From Nitrospinota bacterium (GTDB taxonomy: Bacteria > Nitrospinota > Nitrospinia > UBA9942 > JAHJSF01): 8,292 nucleotides of DNA. The position numbers and the translations under genes are program-made. The stretch spans positions 1 to 8,292 of the forward strand of contig JAHJSF010000040.1 of the NCBI GenBank assembly GCA_018830405.1, written 5' to 3'. Every line of letters starts with the position of its first letter. The stretch's first letter is position 1. The notes below the pieces were generated by a model that did not search any database, had not been told where the DNA came from, and saw only the letters and a list, made by a program, of their open reading frames with translations. Positions 1-5,574 of the stretch are shown here, one piece after another.

Positions 1-3
1 ATA

Positions 4-48
4 GGAGACACAACCCCTTAGTAAATAAATCTTCGGACACACACCCCT
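4..48. repeat. Pair of short near-direct repeats at the window edge
   Basis: GGAGACACAACCCCT (4-18) and GGACACACACCCCT (35-48) are alike in an otherwise AT-rich stretch downstream of fcl. They may belong to a repeat or mobile-element border lying outside the window; too little is visible to say more. Confidence 0.3.
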
Positions 49-141
49 CGCAAATTCTGCATTTATTTTTATAAAAGACTTTTCGCGCAAACAAAAAACT
101 CCATAATCTTAAAAAATTATCAGACAACACATTTTTAATTT

Positions 142-1086
142 TCATTTTTTCAAATATTCTCTATAAGCAAGAGCTATCCCCTCTTCAAGGCCGGTAGATA
201 CACGCCAACCCATTCTTTCTATCTTGCTTGAATCTAAAAGTTTGTTGGATGTCCCATCAGGTTTAGTAGGGTCACATTTTATCTTCCCTTTAAAGCCTAC
301 AATCTTTTTGACCGTTTTAGCCAATTCGGTAATTGTCACCTCCATACCGCTCCCGATATTTACTGTTTCGTTCCCTTCATGATTTTCCATCAAGAATAGA
401 CAGGCATCGGCCAAATCGTCGACATATAAAAATTCCCTTTTGGGGGTGCCGGTTCCCCATATTAGAACATCCGCTAAATTATTAATCTTAGCCTCATGAA
501 ACCTTCTTATTAAGGCCGGCAATACATGAGAATTCATTTCCTCATAATTATCATTAGGACCATAAAGATTTGTCGGCATGCAGGAGATAAATTTTGTGCC
601 ATACTCTTTGTTGTAAGCCTCGCACATCTTTATACCGGCTATCTTGGCAATGGCATAATATTCGTTTGTAGCCTCAAGTTTTCCATCTAGCAGACACGTT
701 TCCGGCATAGGCTGGGGGGCATGTTTAGGGTAGATACAGGAACTGCCAAGAAAAAGAAGTTTCTTAACTTTATAAAGATAGGCATTGTGAATCAGGTTAT
801 TCTGAATCTGGAGGTTTGTATATATAAAGTCGGCAGGGTAAGTACTATTAGCATATATCCCCCCAACCTTGGCGGCTGCCATAAAGACATAGTCGGGCCT
901 CTCTCTTTGGTAAAACTCTTCTACGGCCGACTGATTGGTAAGGTCTAACTCTTTGGATGAATGACCTATGATATTTTCGTAACCTTCCCTCTTAAGCCTT
1001 CGGACTATAGCAGAACCAACCATACCATAATGACCGGCTACATAAATCTTGGCTCCCCGATCCATCTTTATGATTCGCTTACTCAT
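142..1086 (-). CDS. fcl: GDP-L-fucose synthase (GDP-4-keto-6-deoxymannose epimerase/reductase)
   Basis: This cytoplasmic NADPH-dependent short-chain dehydrogenase carries out the last step to GDP-L-fucose, epimerising and then reducing the 4-keto-6-deoxymannose nucleotide made by Gmd. From the start at 1086 it has 314 residues, normal for the family. The N-terminal Rossmann motif GHYGMVGSA is at residues 19-26. The catalytic block GSSCIYP gives Ser115 and Cys117, YAIAK gives Tyr144 and Lys148, and NSHV gives His187. The spacing of these residues matches E. coli Ser107, Cys109, Tyr136, Lys140 and His179, so the enzyme should be active. The frame is open up to 1158, but those 24 extra residues lie inside gmd and do not resemble the family. 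A second candidate start is at 1065. The ATG at 1086 overlaps the gmd stop by 8 nt, which suggests translational coupling. No strong ribosome binding site is visible at either start. The surrounding gene order supports an exopolysaccharide or O-antigen role. Confidence 0.95.
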   Translation of the reverse strand: MSKRIIKMDRGAKIYVAGHYGMVGSAIVRRLKREGYENIIGHSSKELDLTNQSAVEEFYQRERPDYVFMAAAKVGGIYANSTYPADFIYTNLQIQNNLIHNAYLYKVKKLLFLGSSCIYPKHAPQPMPETCLLDGKLEATNEYYAIAKIAGIKMCEAYNKEYGTKFISCMPTNLYGPNDNYEEMNSHVLPALIRRFHEAKINNLADVLIWGTGTPKREFLYVDDLADACLFLMENHEGNETVNIGSGMEVTITELAKTVKKIVGFKGKIKCDPTKPDGTSNKLLDSSKIERMGWRVSTGLEEGIALAYREYLKK

Positions 1087-2125
1087 GGTTGTGGGAACAG
1101 GGGAATATATGTCCGGCATCTTTGAGTGTCTTCTCCTGTTTGGCCAATTCCATGTCATTATTAACCATCATCTCAACCAAACCATCAATATCAACCTTAG
1201 CTTCCCATTGCAGCTTTTCTTTAGCTTTAGAGGCATCCCCCAACAAGAGATCAACTTCTGTTGGACGGAAATAGTGTTTATCTGTTTCCACATAGGAATT
1301 CCAATCAAGCTCCAGCGCGTTAAAAACCTTCTCGACAAATTCCCTTACCGAATATGTTTTGCCTGTTGCAATGACATAATCCTCAGGCTTATCCTGCTGC
1401 AACATCAGCCACATCGCCTCTACATAATCCCCTGCAAATCCCCAGTCCCTTTTGGCCTCAAGATTTCCCAAATAGAGTTTGTACTGCAAACCTAATTTGA
1501 TCCTTGTCGCCGCACGGGTTATCTTTCTAGTAACAAATGTTTCCCCCCTACGTGGAGATTCGTGGTTAAAGAGGATACCGTTAACCGCAAAGAGGTTATA
1601 GGCCTCTCTATAGTTTAAGGTCTGCCAATAACTAAACACCTTGGCAACCCCATAGGGGCTTCTCGGATAAAATGGAGTTGTTTCCTTCTGCGGAACTTCC
1701 GTAACCTTCCCATACATCTCGGACGAACAAGCCTGATAATATTTTACGTCATGACTGGTTCTATCCCGATAATCCCTGACTGCATCTAAGAGACGCAAGG
1801 TCCCCATTGCATCAATGTCGGCAGTATACTCAGGCTGATCAAAGGAAACCCTTACGTGAGACTGAGCACCAAGGTTATAAACCTCATCAGGTTTAACCTC
1901 CTCCAATATTCGGCGCATCCCTGTTCCATCGGACAAATCTCCATAGTGGAGAAACAGTCTTGTTCCCTCCTTGTGGGGATCTTGGTAAAGATGATCTATC
2001 CTCCCCGTATTGAATGTTGAAGCCCTTCTGATTATTCCATGTACCTGATACCCCTTACATATAAGAAGTTCAGCTAAGTAGGAACCATCTTGGCCGGTAA
2101 TCCCCGTAATAAGCGCTTTTTTCAT
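1079..2125 (-). CDS. gmd: GDP-mannose 4,6-dehydratase
   Basis: The enzyme converts GDP-D-mannose to GDP-4-keto-6-deoxy-D-mannose, the shared precursor of GDP-L-fucose, GDP-rhamnose and related sugars. It has 348 residues, slightly shorter than the E. coli protein. The cofactor-binding motif [12 protein letters not shown] is at residues 8-19. The catalytic residues follow in the expected order: Ser134 and Glu136 in CSSEMYG, then Tyr158 and Lys162 in SPYGVAK. The spacing equals E. coli Thr132/Glu134/Tyr156/Lys160, with Ser in place of Thr. The [16 protein letters not shown] block at 187-202 is characteristic of Gmd. The next gene is fcl, overlapping by 8 nt, which points to GDP-L-fucose as the product. 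A regulator of EPS type lies 131 nt upstream on the same strand. The region before the ATG is AT-rich with no clear Shine-Dalgarno sequence. Confidence 0.97.
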   Translation of the reverse strand: MKKALITGITGQDGSYLAELLICKGYQVHGIIRRASTFNTGRIDHLYQDPHKEGTRLFLHYGDLSDGTGMRRILEEVKPDEVYNLGAQSHVRVSFDQPEYTADIDAMGTLRLLDAVRDYRDRTSHDVKYYQACSSEMYGKVTEVPQKETTPFYPRSPYGVAKVFSYWQTLNYREAYNLFAVNGILFNHESPRRGETFVTRKITRAATRIKLGLQYKLYLGNLEAKRDWGFAGDYVEAMWLMLQQDKPEDYVIATGKTYSVREFVEKVFNALELDWNSYVETDKHYFRPTEVDLLLGDASKAKEKLQWEAKVDIDGLVEMMVNNDMELAKQEKTLKDAGHIFPCSHNHE

Positions 2126-2152
2126 AGTTATATAGCGAATGTAAGTATTAAC

Positions 2153-2180
2153 ATTTAAAAACCAAGCCTAATAATATCAA
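2153..2180 (-). promoter_or_regulatory. Weak candidate sigma70-type promoter for gmd-fcl
   Basis: On the minus strand TTGATA (2175-2180) is followed after 16 nt by TTAAAT (2153-2158). A transcript would start near 2146, leaving about 20 nt of leader before gmd. The -10 match is only 4 of 6, and gmd could instead be read through from the regulator gene. Confidence 0.25.
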
Positions 2181-2224
2181 GAAAACCGTTCTCTACCATT
2201 AATTCCATCCAAAACATAGCCCCC

Positions 2225-2250
2225 GGTTACCAATATCCTATTAGGTGACC
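2225..2250. promoter_or_regulatory. Imperfect 26-bp palindrome between regulator and gmd, candidate operator
   Basis: The arms GGTTACC (2225-2231) and GGTGACC (2244-2250) pair except at one position, and the inner AATA/TATT also pair around a short centre with one bulged base. The element starts just past the regulator stop codon and lies about 100 nt upstream of gmd. No T-run follows it on the minus strand, so it is a poor intrinsic terminator. A dimeric winged-helix protein could bind a site of this size, but that is inference from position and symmetry only. Confidence 0.3.
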
Positions 2251-2256
2251 GCTTCT

Positions 2257-2829
2257 TCATTTCTTAATCGTAGAAAAATCTTCCGTGGAAATAAACTTTA
2301 GTTGTGAGATATCTTCCGAAATATTCTTAACGTCTATCAGATAATCGATATCATCGGCCAGCTCGGCAATATCCATTATGACACCATCTATCCAGCTCTC
2401 TCCCACAGGTCCATCTTTCTCCTCGTATATGCCGGAGTAATCAACTCCCCCCTTTTTTAGGGCGAGATAAACAACCTCGGAGGCCTCGTTTAACCCGAAT
2501 ATAGCTATCCTCTTCCCCTGCAGATTGCCCTCCTCAATCTTGTGAGAAACAAGATTTCCCAACTCGCTAAAGATATGATAATTACGGACAAAAAAATCGT
2601 AGGCCAGTTTCCCCTTACTCGATATGCCTGAAGGGGTAAGGTGATAGATAACCCTCTTCTTGTTCATGTTGGTTATTTTTACATAACCCCTTTTGACAAG
2701 ATTTCTGAGGGCATAGTTGACCGAGGCGAGGTTAAGGCCGGTATGTTCCGATATGGACCTCTGCGAAAATTCAGGGTTATCCCCAATAGCCTTCAATATT
2801 TGATAGTCAGAGTGTTTTTTTGAATCCAT
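2257..2829 (-). CDS. EPS-associated MarR-type winged-helix regulator with a Rossmann-like C-terminal domain
   Basis: This 190-residue protein has two parts. Residues 8-66 form a winged helix: a helix-turn-helix at about 21-47, including SISEHTGLNLASVNYALRNL, and a wing up to HLTPSG at 64-69. This resembles the EPS-associated MarR family (TIGR04176 type), members of which are often about 100 residues long and lie near polysaccharide genes. After a linker helix, residues 105-166 look like a small nucleotide-binding fold. There, KRIAIFGLNEASEVVYLALKK gives strand, glycine loop and helix, followed by GIYEE and later DIDYLID strands. The glycine motif is degenerate (GLNEAS), so binding is unproven. 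The gene lies upstream of gmd-fcl on the same strand and probably controls them or the wider polysaccharide locus. No Shine-Dalgarno sequence is obvious before the ATG. DNA binding is well supported; ligand and targets are inferred. Confidence 0.85.
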   Translation of the reverse strand: MDSKKHSDYQILKAIGDNPEFSQRSISEHTGLNLASVNYALRNLVKRGYVKITNMNKKRVIYHLTPSGISSKGKLAYDFFVRNYHIFSELGNLVSHKIEEGNLQGKRIAIFGLNEASEVVYLALKKGGVDYSGIYEEKDGPVGESWIDGVIMDIAELADDIDYLIDVKNISEDISQLKFISTEDFSTIKK

Positions 2830-3011
2830 GATTCTGTGTGTGGTAAAAAATTAATTGGTGAGAATTTTACAGCGAAAGAAAAGATAGCGGGGCAGAGGCA
2901 GCTCCGCCCTCTCGGTTACATCCACGAAATAAAAGGGAGGCAGCCGTTTAATATGTTAACGTTCATATTTTAAACATTATCTGGGATAAAAGTAAAGGGG
3001 TTTAATGTTTC

Positions 3012-3045
3012 TTCTCCTTTTCTTGGTCGTCCAAAAAAAGGAGGA
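3012..3045. repeat. Long hairpin, 15-bp stem with TCGT loop
   Basis: Arms 3012-3026 and 3031-3045 pair over 15 positions, with one mismatch and one wobble, around a four-base loop TCGT. The core is CCTTTTCTTGG facing CCAAAAAAAGG. There is no T-run after the stem on either strand, so it does not look like a standard intrinsic terminator. It lies among other repeats and may itself be a dispersed element. Confidence 0.6.
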
Positions 3046-3060
3046 AAGAAGGGGAGGACT

Positions 3061-3088
3061 GGATTCCGGGTCAAGCCCGGAAAGACGG
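3061..3088. repeat. Dispersed GGATTCC palindromic repeat, copy 1
   Basis: TTCCGGG (3064-3070), loop TCAAG, then CCCGGAA (3076-3082) form a perfect 7-bp hairpin. The same design in reverse orientation, with the complementary loop CTTGA, is present at 8253-8273. Read on the minus strand it encodes the peptide FPGLTRNP, which turns up in many spurious protein predictions made over this kind of intergenic repeat. Confidence 0.75.
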
Positions 3089-3093
3089 GGAGG

Positions 3094-3144
3094 GGGGGAT
3101 TAAGCATGTCCTCGAATGCTTTAATCGGGGATGCAGAATGACGG
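3094..3144 (+). repeat. Direct repeat copy A flanking the toxin-antitoxin operon (degenerate)
   Basis: Fifteen bases GGGGGATTAAGCATG (3094-3108) recur at 3818-3832, and the next five bases differ at one position only. After that comes a damaged palindrome still recognisable by TTAATCGGGGA (3121-3131) and AATGACGG (3137-3144), matching the intact palindrome of the second copy. The two copies are in the same orientation about 724 bp apart, with the toxin-antitoxin genes between them. Confidence 0.7.
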
Positions 3145-3181
3145 AAAAACAAACTCTGTAGAGTTGGTATCCTAAGTGATT

Positions 3182-3229
3182 ATGGAAAAGAGATATAAGC
3201 AACTAAGTCTTGAAGAGCGGCGAAATAGG
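3182..3229 (+). pseudogene. Possible N-terminal remnant of an IS30-type transposase
   Basis: An ATG at 3182 on the plus strand opens a peptide beginning MEKRYKQLSLEERRNR. The pattern Y-K-x-L-(S/T)-x-x-E-R is typical of the extreme N-terminus of IS30-family transposases. Similarity ends after about 15 codons, where the reading frame runs into sequence antisense to the antitoxin gene, so nothing functional can remain. The assignment rests on a short motif; chance similarity is possible. If real, it marks an old insertion or deletion endpoint at the 3' edge of the toxin-antitoxin operon. Confidence 0.4.
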
Positions 3230-3231
3230 GG

Positions 3232-3688
<457 letters not shown>

Positions 3689-3717
3689 TTATTTTTATAT
3701 TCCGCGTTTAGGGAAGT

Positions 3718-3744
3718 TTTATATTACAGCATATGGTTTGTCAA
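3718..3744 (-). promoter_or_regulatory. Sigma70-type promoter of the toxin-antitoxin operon
   Basis: On the minus strand a consensus TTGACA (3739-3744) is followed after 15 nt by TATAAA (3718-3723); TAAAAC at 17 nt spacing is an alternative -10. The start of transcription would fall near 3711, giving a leader of about 22 nt before the toxin ATG at 3688. The short leader agrees with use of that ATG. Confidence 0.6.
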
Positions 3745-3817
3745 GCGAAATAACTGCTAAGAGCCGGCCCTTGGCCTCATAATAGGAAAGAGGAGATTGA
3801 AAGAAGTAGGGGGGAAT

Positions 3818-3866
3818 GGGGGATTAAGCATGCCCTCTGGATTCCCCGATTAAATCGGGGAATGAC
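3818..3866 (+). repeat. Direct repeat copy B with intact palindrome (GGATTCC family, copy 2)
   Basis: GGGGGATTAAGCATG (3818-3832) repeats the sequence at 3094-3108. It runs into a perfect inverted repeat, ATTCCCCGATT (3841-3851) and AATCGGGGAAT (3853-3863), with a single central base. The palindrome is followed by GAC, as in other members of this repeat type. Confidence 0.8.
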
Positions 3867-3962
3867 AAGGGGGTCGGGGAATGACGGGTGAAAAGAATAG
3901 TTCAAATCCCTCCTTTGTCATCTCGACTGCAAGAGAACAACCCCCTCAAAATCCCCCTGTAT

Positions 3963-3981
3963 CCCCCTTTTTCAAAGGGGG
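3963..3981. repeat. Perfect hairpin in C/G-rich dispersed repeat
   Basis: CCCCCTTT (3963-3970), loop TTC and AAAGGGGG (3974-3981) pair perfectly. Upstream runs CCCCC at 3941-3945 and 3953-3957 complete a pattern that I recall as frequent in intergenic DNA of many environmental bacteria. It lies about 50 nt past the RNase G stop. Without a following T-run it is unlikely to be a Rho-independent terminator. Confidence 0.6.
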
Positions 3982-4000
3982 AGGCTATTGCCAAAGAGGG
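3973..4000 (+). repeat. 28-nt repeat, copy downstream of RNase G (inverted relative to 8149-8176)
   Basis: This segment, with core TATTGCCAAAGAG at 3986-3998, equals the reverse complement of 8149-8176 at 26 of 28 positions. The two copies face each other across the radical SAM and RNase G operon. Its TTGCCA here points antisense into the 3' end of the RNase G gene, with no good -10 sequence behind it. Confidence 0.7.
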
Positions 4001-4031
4001 GACTATTCTGTTATTCAAAAAACTCGGCGGA

Positions 4032-5561
4032 TTAGGCTGGTTTAATACTATATTTTTCTTGGTGGAAATTCCTATCCGACCTCAGGCTAACCGATACCTT
4101 AAGCTCCTGTTCAAGCTCTTTAAGGTGATCTTTCTCTTCACTCATGATAAAGTTGGCTACATCAGGGGAGGCCCCAACATTTAATCTATCCTTGCCTGAT
4201 GTCCGGGAGACACGACGAATCTCACGGAATATCTCGTAGGCAACTGTCGGAACAGATTTAACAACACTTCTTCCCTCGCAGTGGGCGCAAGGCTGACATA
4301 ATATTCTGGAGAGGGAGTCCCTCGTCCTCTCTCTCGTCATCTCCACCAAACCAAATTCTGATATCTTCATAATATTCGTTTTGGCCCGATCATCCTTGAA
4401 GGCATCTTCTAAATCATTAAATACCTTGGCCCGGTTCCCCTTCTTATCCATATCAATAAAGTCGATAATGATAAGTCCTCCAAGGTTTCTCAGCTGGAGC
4501 TGGTGGACAATCTCTCGCCCCGCCTCAAGATTGGTCTTAACTATTGTATCCTCCTGATTCTTCTTGCCAACAAATTTCCCGGTATTGACATCTATCGAGG
4601 TCAACGCCTCGGTCTGTTCGATAACCAGGTATCCTCCGCATTTGAGCCAAACCTTTTTATTCAGGGCCTTCTCTATCTCCTTCTCTATCCCATAGGCGTC
4701 AAAGATAGGTTCAGGTTTGTTATACATCTCTATCCTGTCCCTTATTTCGGGGATATATTTGTCGGCAAAGGAGGCGCATTTTTCATATTCTTCGGCTGAA
4801 TCGATGACCATCAAGTCAACCTCTCTGGTAAAGAGGTCTCGTATGGCCCTCAGGGAGAGGTCGAGATCGGGGAGAACCAGTGCAGGGGCCTTGGCAATTT
4901 CAGCCTTTTTCCTGATATCCTCCCACATCCTCTTCAGGTAGTTTATGTCGGCTATGAAGTCCTCCCAGGGATGCCCTGCGCTGACTGTCCGGACAATAAA
5001 ACCTGCCCCCGGCGGCTGGAGCTCGGTCATAATATCCTTAAGCCTTCTCCTCTCCTTCTCATCCTCAATCTTCCTCGATACCCCAACCTGACTAACCGTC
5101 GGCATGAAAACCATATATCTCCCGGGGAGGGTGATGTATGAGGTAATCCTAGCCCCCTTTGTTCCCAACGGGTCTTTGGTTACCTGCACCAGGAGTTCAT
5201 CCCCCTTTTTTATAATATCTTCTATTCTAAGGTTAGATTGAGACCCCCTGATTTCTATCTCATCTGGGGCATCCTCCCCCACCCTCTCAGCAATCCTTTT
5301 CATCTTCTCGCTGTCGGATGACATAACCTTATTGGCGGTATCTATATCCCCCACATGGAGAAAACCGGCCTTCTCGAGGCCAATATCAACAAAGGCAACC
5401 TGCATACCGGGGAGGACTCTGATGACCTTCCCTTTATATATATTCCCGACAATGCCCCGCTCCCTCTTCCTATCTATAAAAAGCTCTCTAACAACCCCTT
5501 TTTCGAGGATAGCCAGCCTATCCTCACACCCGTTTGCGTTAACTATAATCTCAAGTGACAT
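4032..5561 (-). CDS. rng: Ribonuclease G (RNase E/G family endoribonuclease)
   Basis: RNase G is a Mg2+-dependent 5'-end-sensing endonuclease of the cytoplasm that takes part in rRNA maturation and mRNA decay. From the ATG at 5561 it has 509 residues, the length of RNase G rather than of RNase E with its long scaffold tail. An S1 RNA-binding domain begins near residue 37 with IVGNIYKGKVIRVLPGMQ. The catalytic aspartates are Asp324 in TSIDVNTGKFVG and Asp367 in GGLIIIDFIDMD, with the 43-residue spacing seen in E. coli RNase E. The zinc-link pair Cys425-x-x-Cys428 (PCAHCEG) is also present at the expected distance. The frame is open to 5591, but those codons overlap the upstream gene, and a GGGGGAAAG ribosome binding site directly precedes 5561. 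The gene lies 13 nt after the radical SAM gene, so they form one operon. Confidence 0.95.
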   Translation of the reverse strand: MSLEIIVNANGCEDRLAILEKGVVRELFIDRKRERGIVGNIYKGKVIRVLPGMQVAFVDIGLEKAGFLHVGDIDTANKVMSSDSEKMKRIAERVGEDAPDEIEIRGSQSNLRIEDIIKKGDELLVQVTKDPLGTKGARITSYITLPGRYMVFMPTVSQVGVSRKIEDEKERRRLKDIMTELQPPGAGFIVRTVSAGHPWEDFIADINYLKRMWEDIRKKAEIAKAPALVLPDLDLSLRAIRDLFTREVDLMVIDSAEEYEKCASFADKYIPEIRDRIEMYNKPEPIFDAYGIEKEIEKALNKKVWLKCGGYLVIEQTEALTSIDVNTGKFVGKKNQEDTIVKTNLEAGREIVHQLQLRNLGGLIIIDFIDMDKKGNRAKVFNDLEDAFKDDRAKTNIMKISEFGLVEMTRERTRDSLSRILCQPCAHCEGRSVVKSVPTVAYEIFREIRRVSRTSGKDRLNVGASPDVANFIMSEEKDHLKELEQELKVSVSLRSDRNFHQEKYSIKPA

Positions 5562-5574
5562 CTTTCCCCCTTTT

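Larger units (their letters stand above)
2830..3231. other. Repeat-rich spacer between antitoxin and regulator
   Basis: About 400 bases without a credible intact gene. From the regulator side it contains an AT-rich promoter-proximal stretch, with inverted arms GTAAAA (2843-2848) and TTTTAC (2865-2870), then a long hairpin at 3012-3045. Next come a palindromic dispersed repeat at 3061-3082, a degenerate repeat copy at 3094-3144 and a short transposase-like remnant at 3182-3229. The minus-strand frame open over 2970-3152 simply translates these repeats. Confidence 0.7.
3689..4031. other. Repeat-rich spacer between RNase G and toxin-antitoxin operon
   Basis: About 340 bases without a gene. It holds the toxin-antitoxin promoter, a direct repeat copy with an intact palindrome (3818-3866) and a second partial TCGGGGAATGACGGG (3874-3888). 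It also holds a segment at about 3914-3933, beginning TTTGTCATCTCGACTGC, that resembles another common intergenic repeat. Three CCCCC runs at 3941-3967 follow, the last opening the hairpin at 3963-3981, and then the motif shared with 8149-8176. No convincing terminator with a T-run follows the RNase G gene. Confidence 0.7.

Noticed and set aside
1087-1158. N-terminal extension of the fucose synthase frame
   Set aside because: The 24 residues lie inside gmd, do not match the family and would put about 44 residues before the glycine-rich loop. The start at 1086 gives the normal length.
1049-1495. Plus-strand open frame of 148 codons
   Set aside because: It is antisense to gmd, whose full set of catalytic motifs is present on the minus strand.
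2970-3152. Minus-strand open frame of 60 codons
   Set aside because: It translates a hairpin and palindromic repeats (peptides such as VFPGLTRNP), has no ribosome binding site and resembles no real protein.
3941-3967. G-quadruplex on the minus strand from three G5 runs
   Set aside because: Only three tracts lie on the same strand; the fourth nearby tract is on the opposite strand, so the pattern is incomplete.
3963-3981. Intrinsic terminator for RNase G
   Set aside because: The hairpin is perfect, but no T-run follows it in the direction of transcription; it is better read as a dispersed repeat.
3888-4184. Plus-strand open frame of 98 codons
   Set aside because: It spans repeats and then runs antisense to the 3' end of RNase G; there is no recognisable protein.
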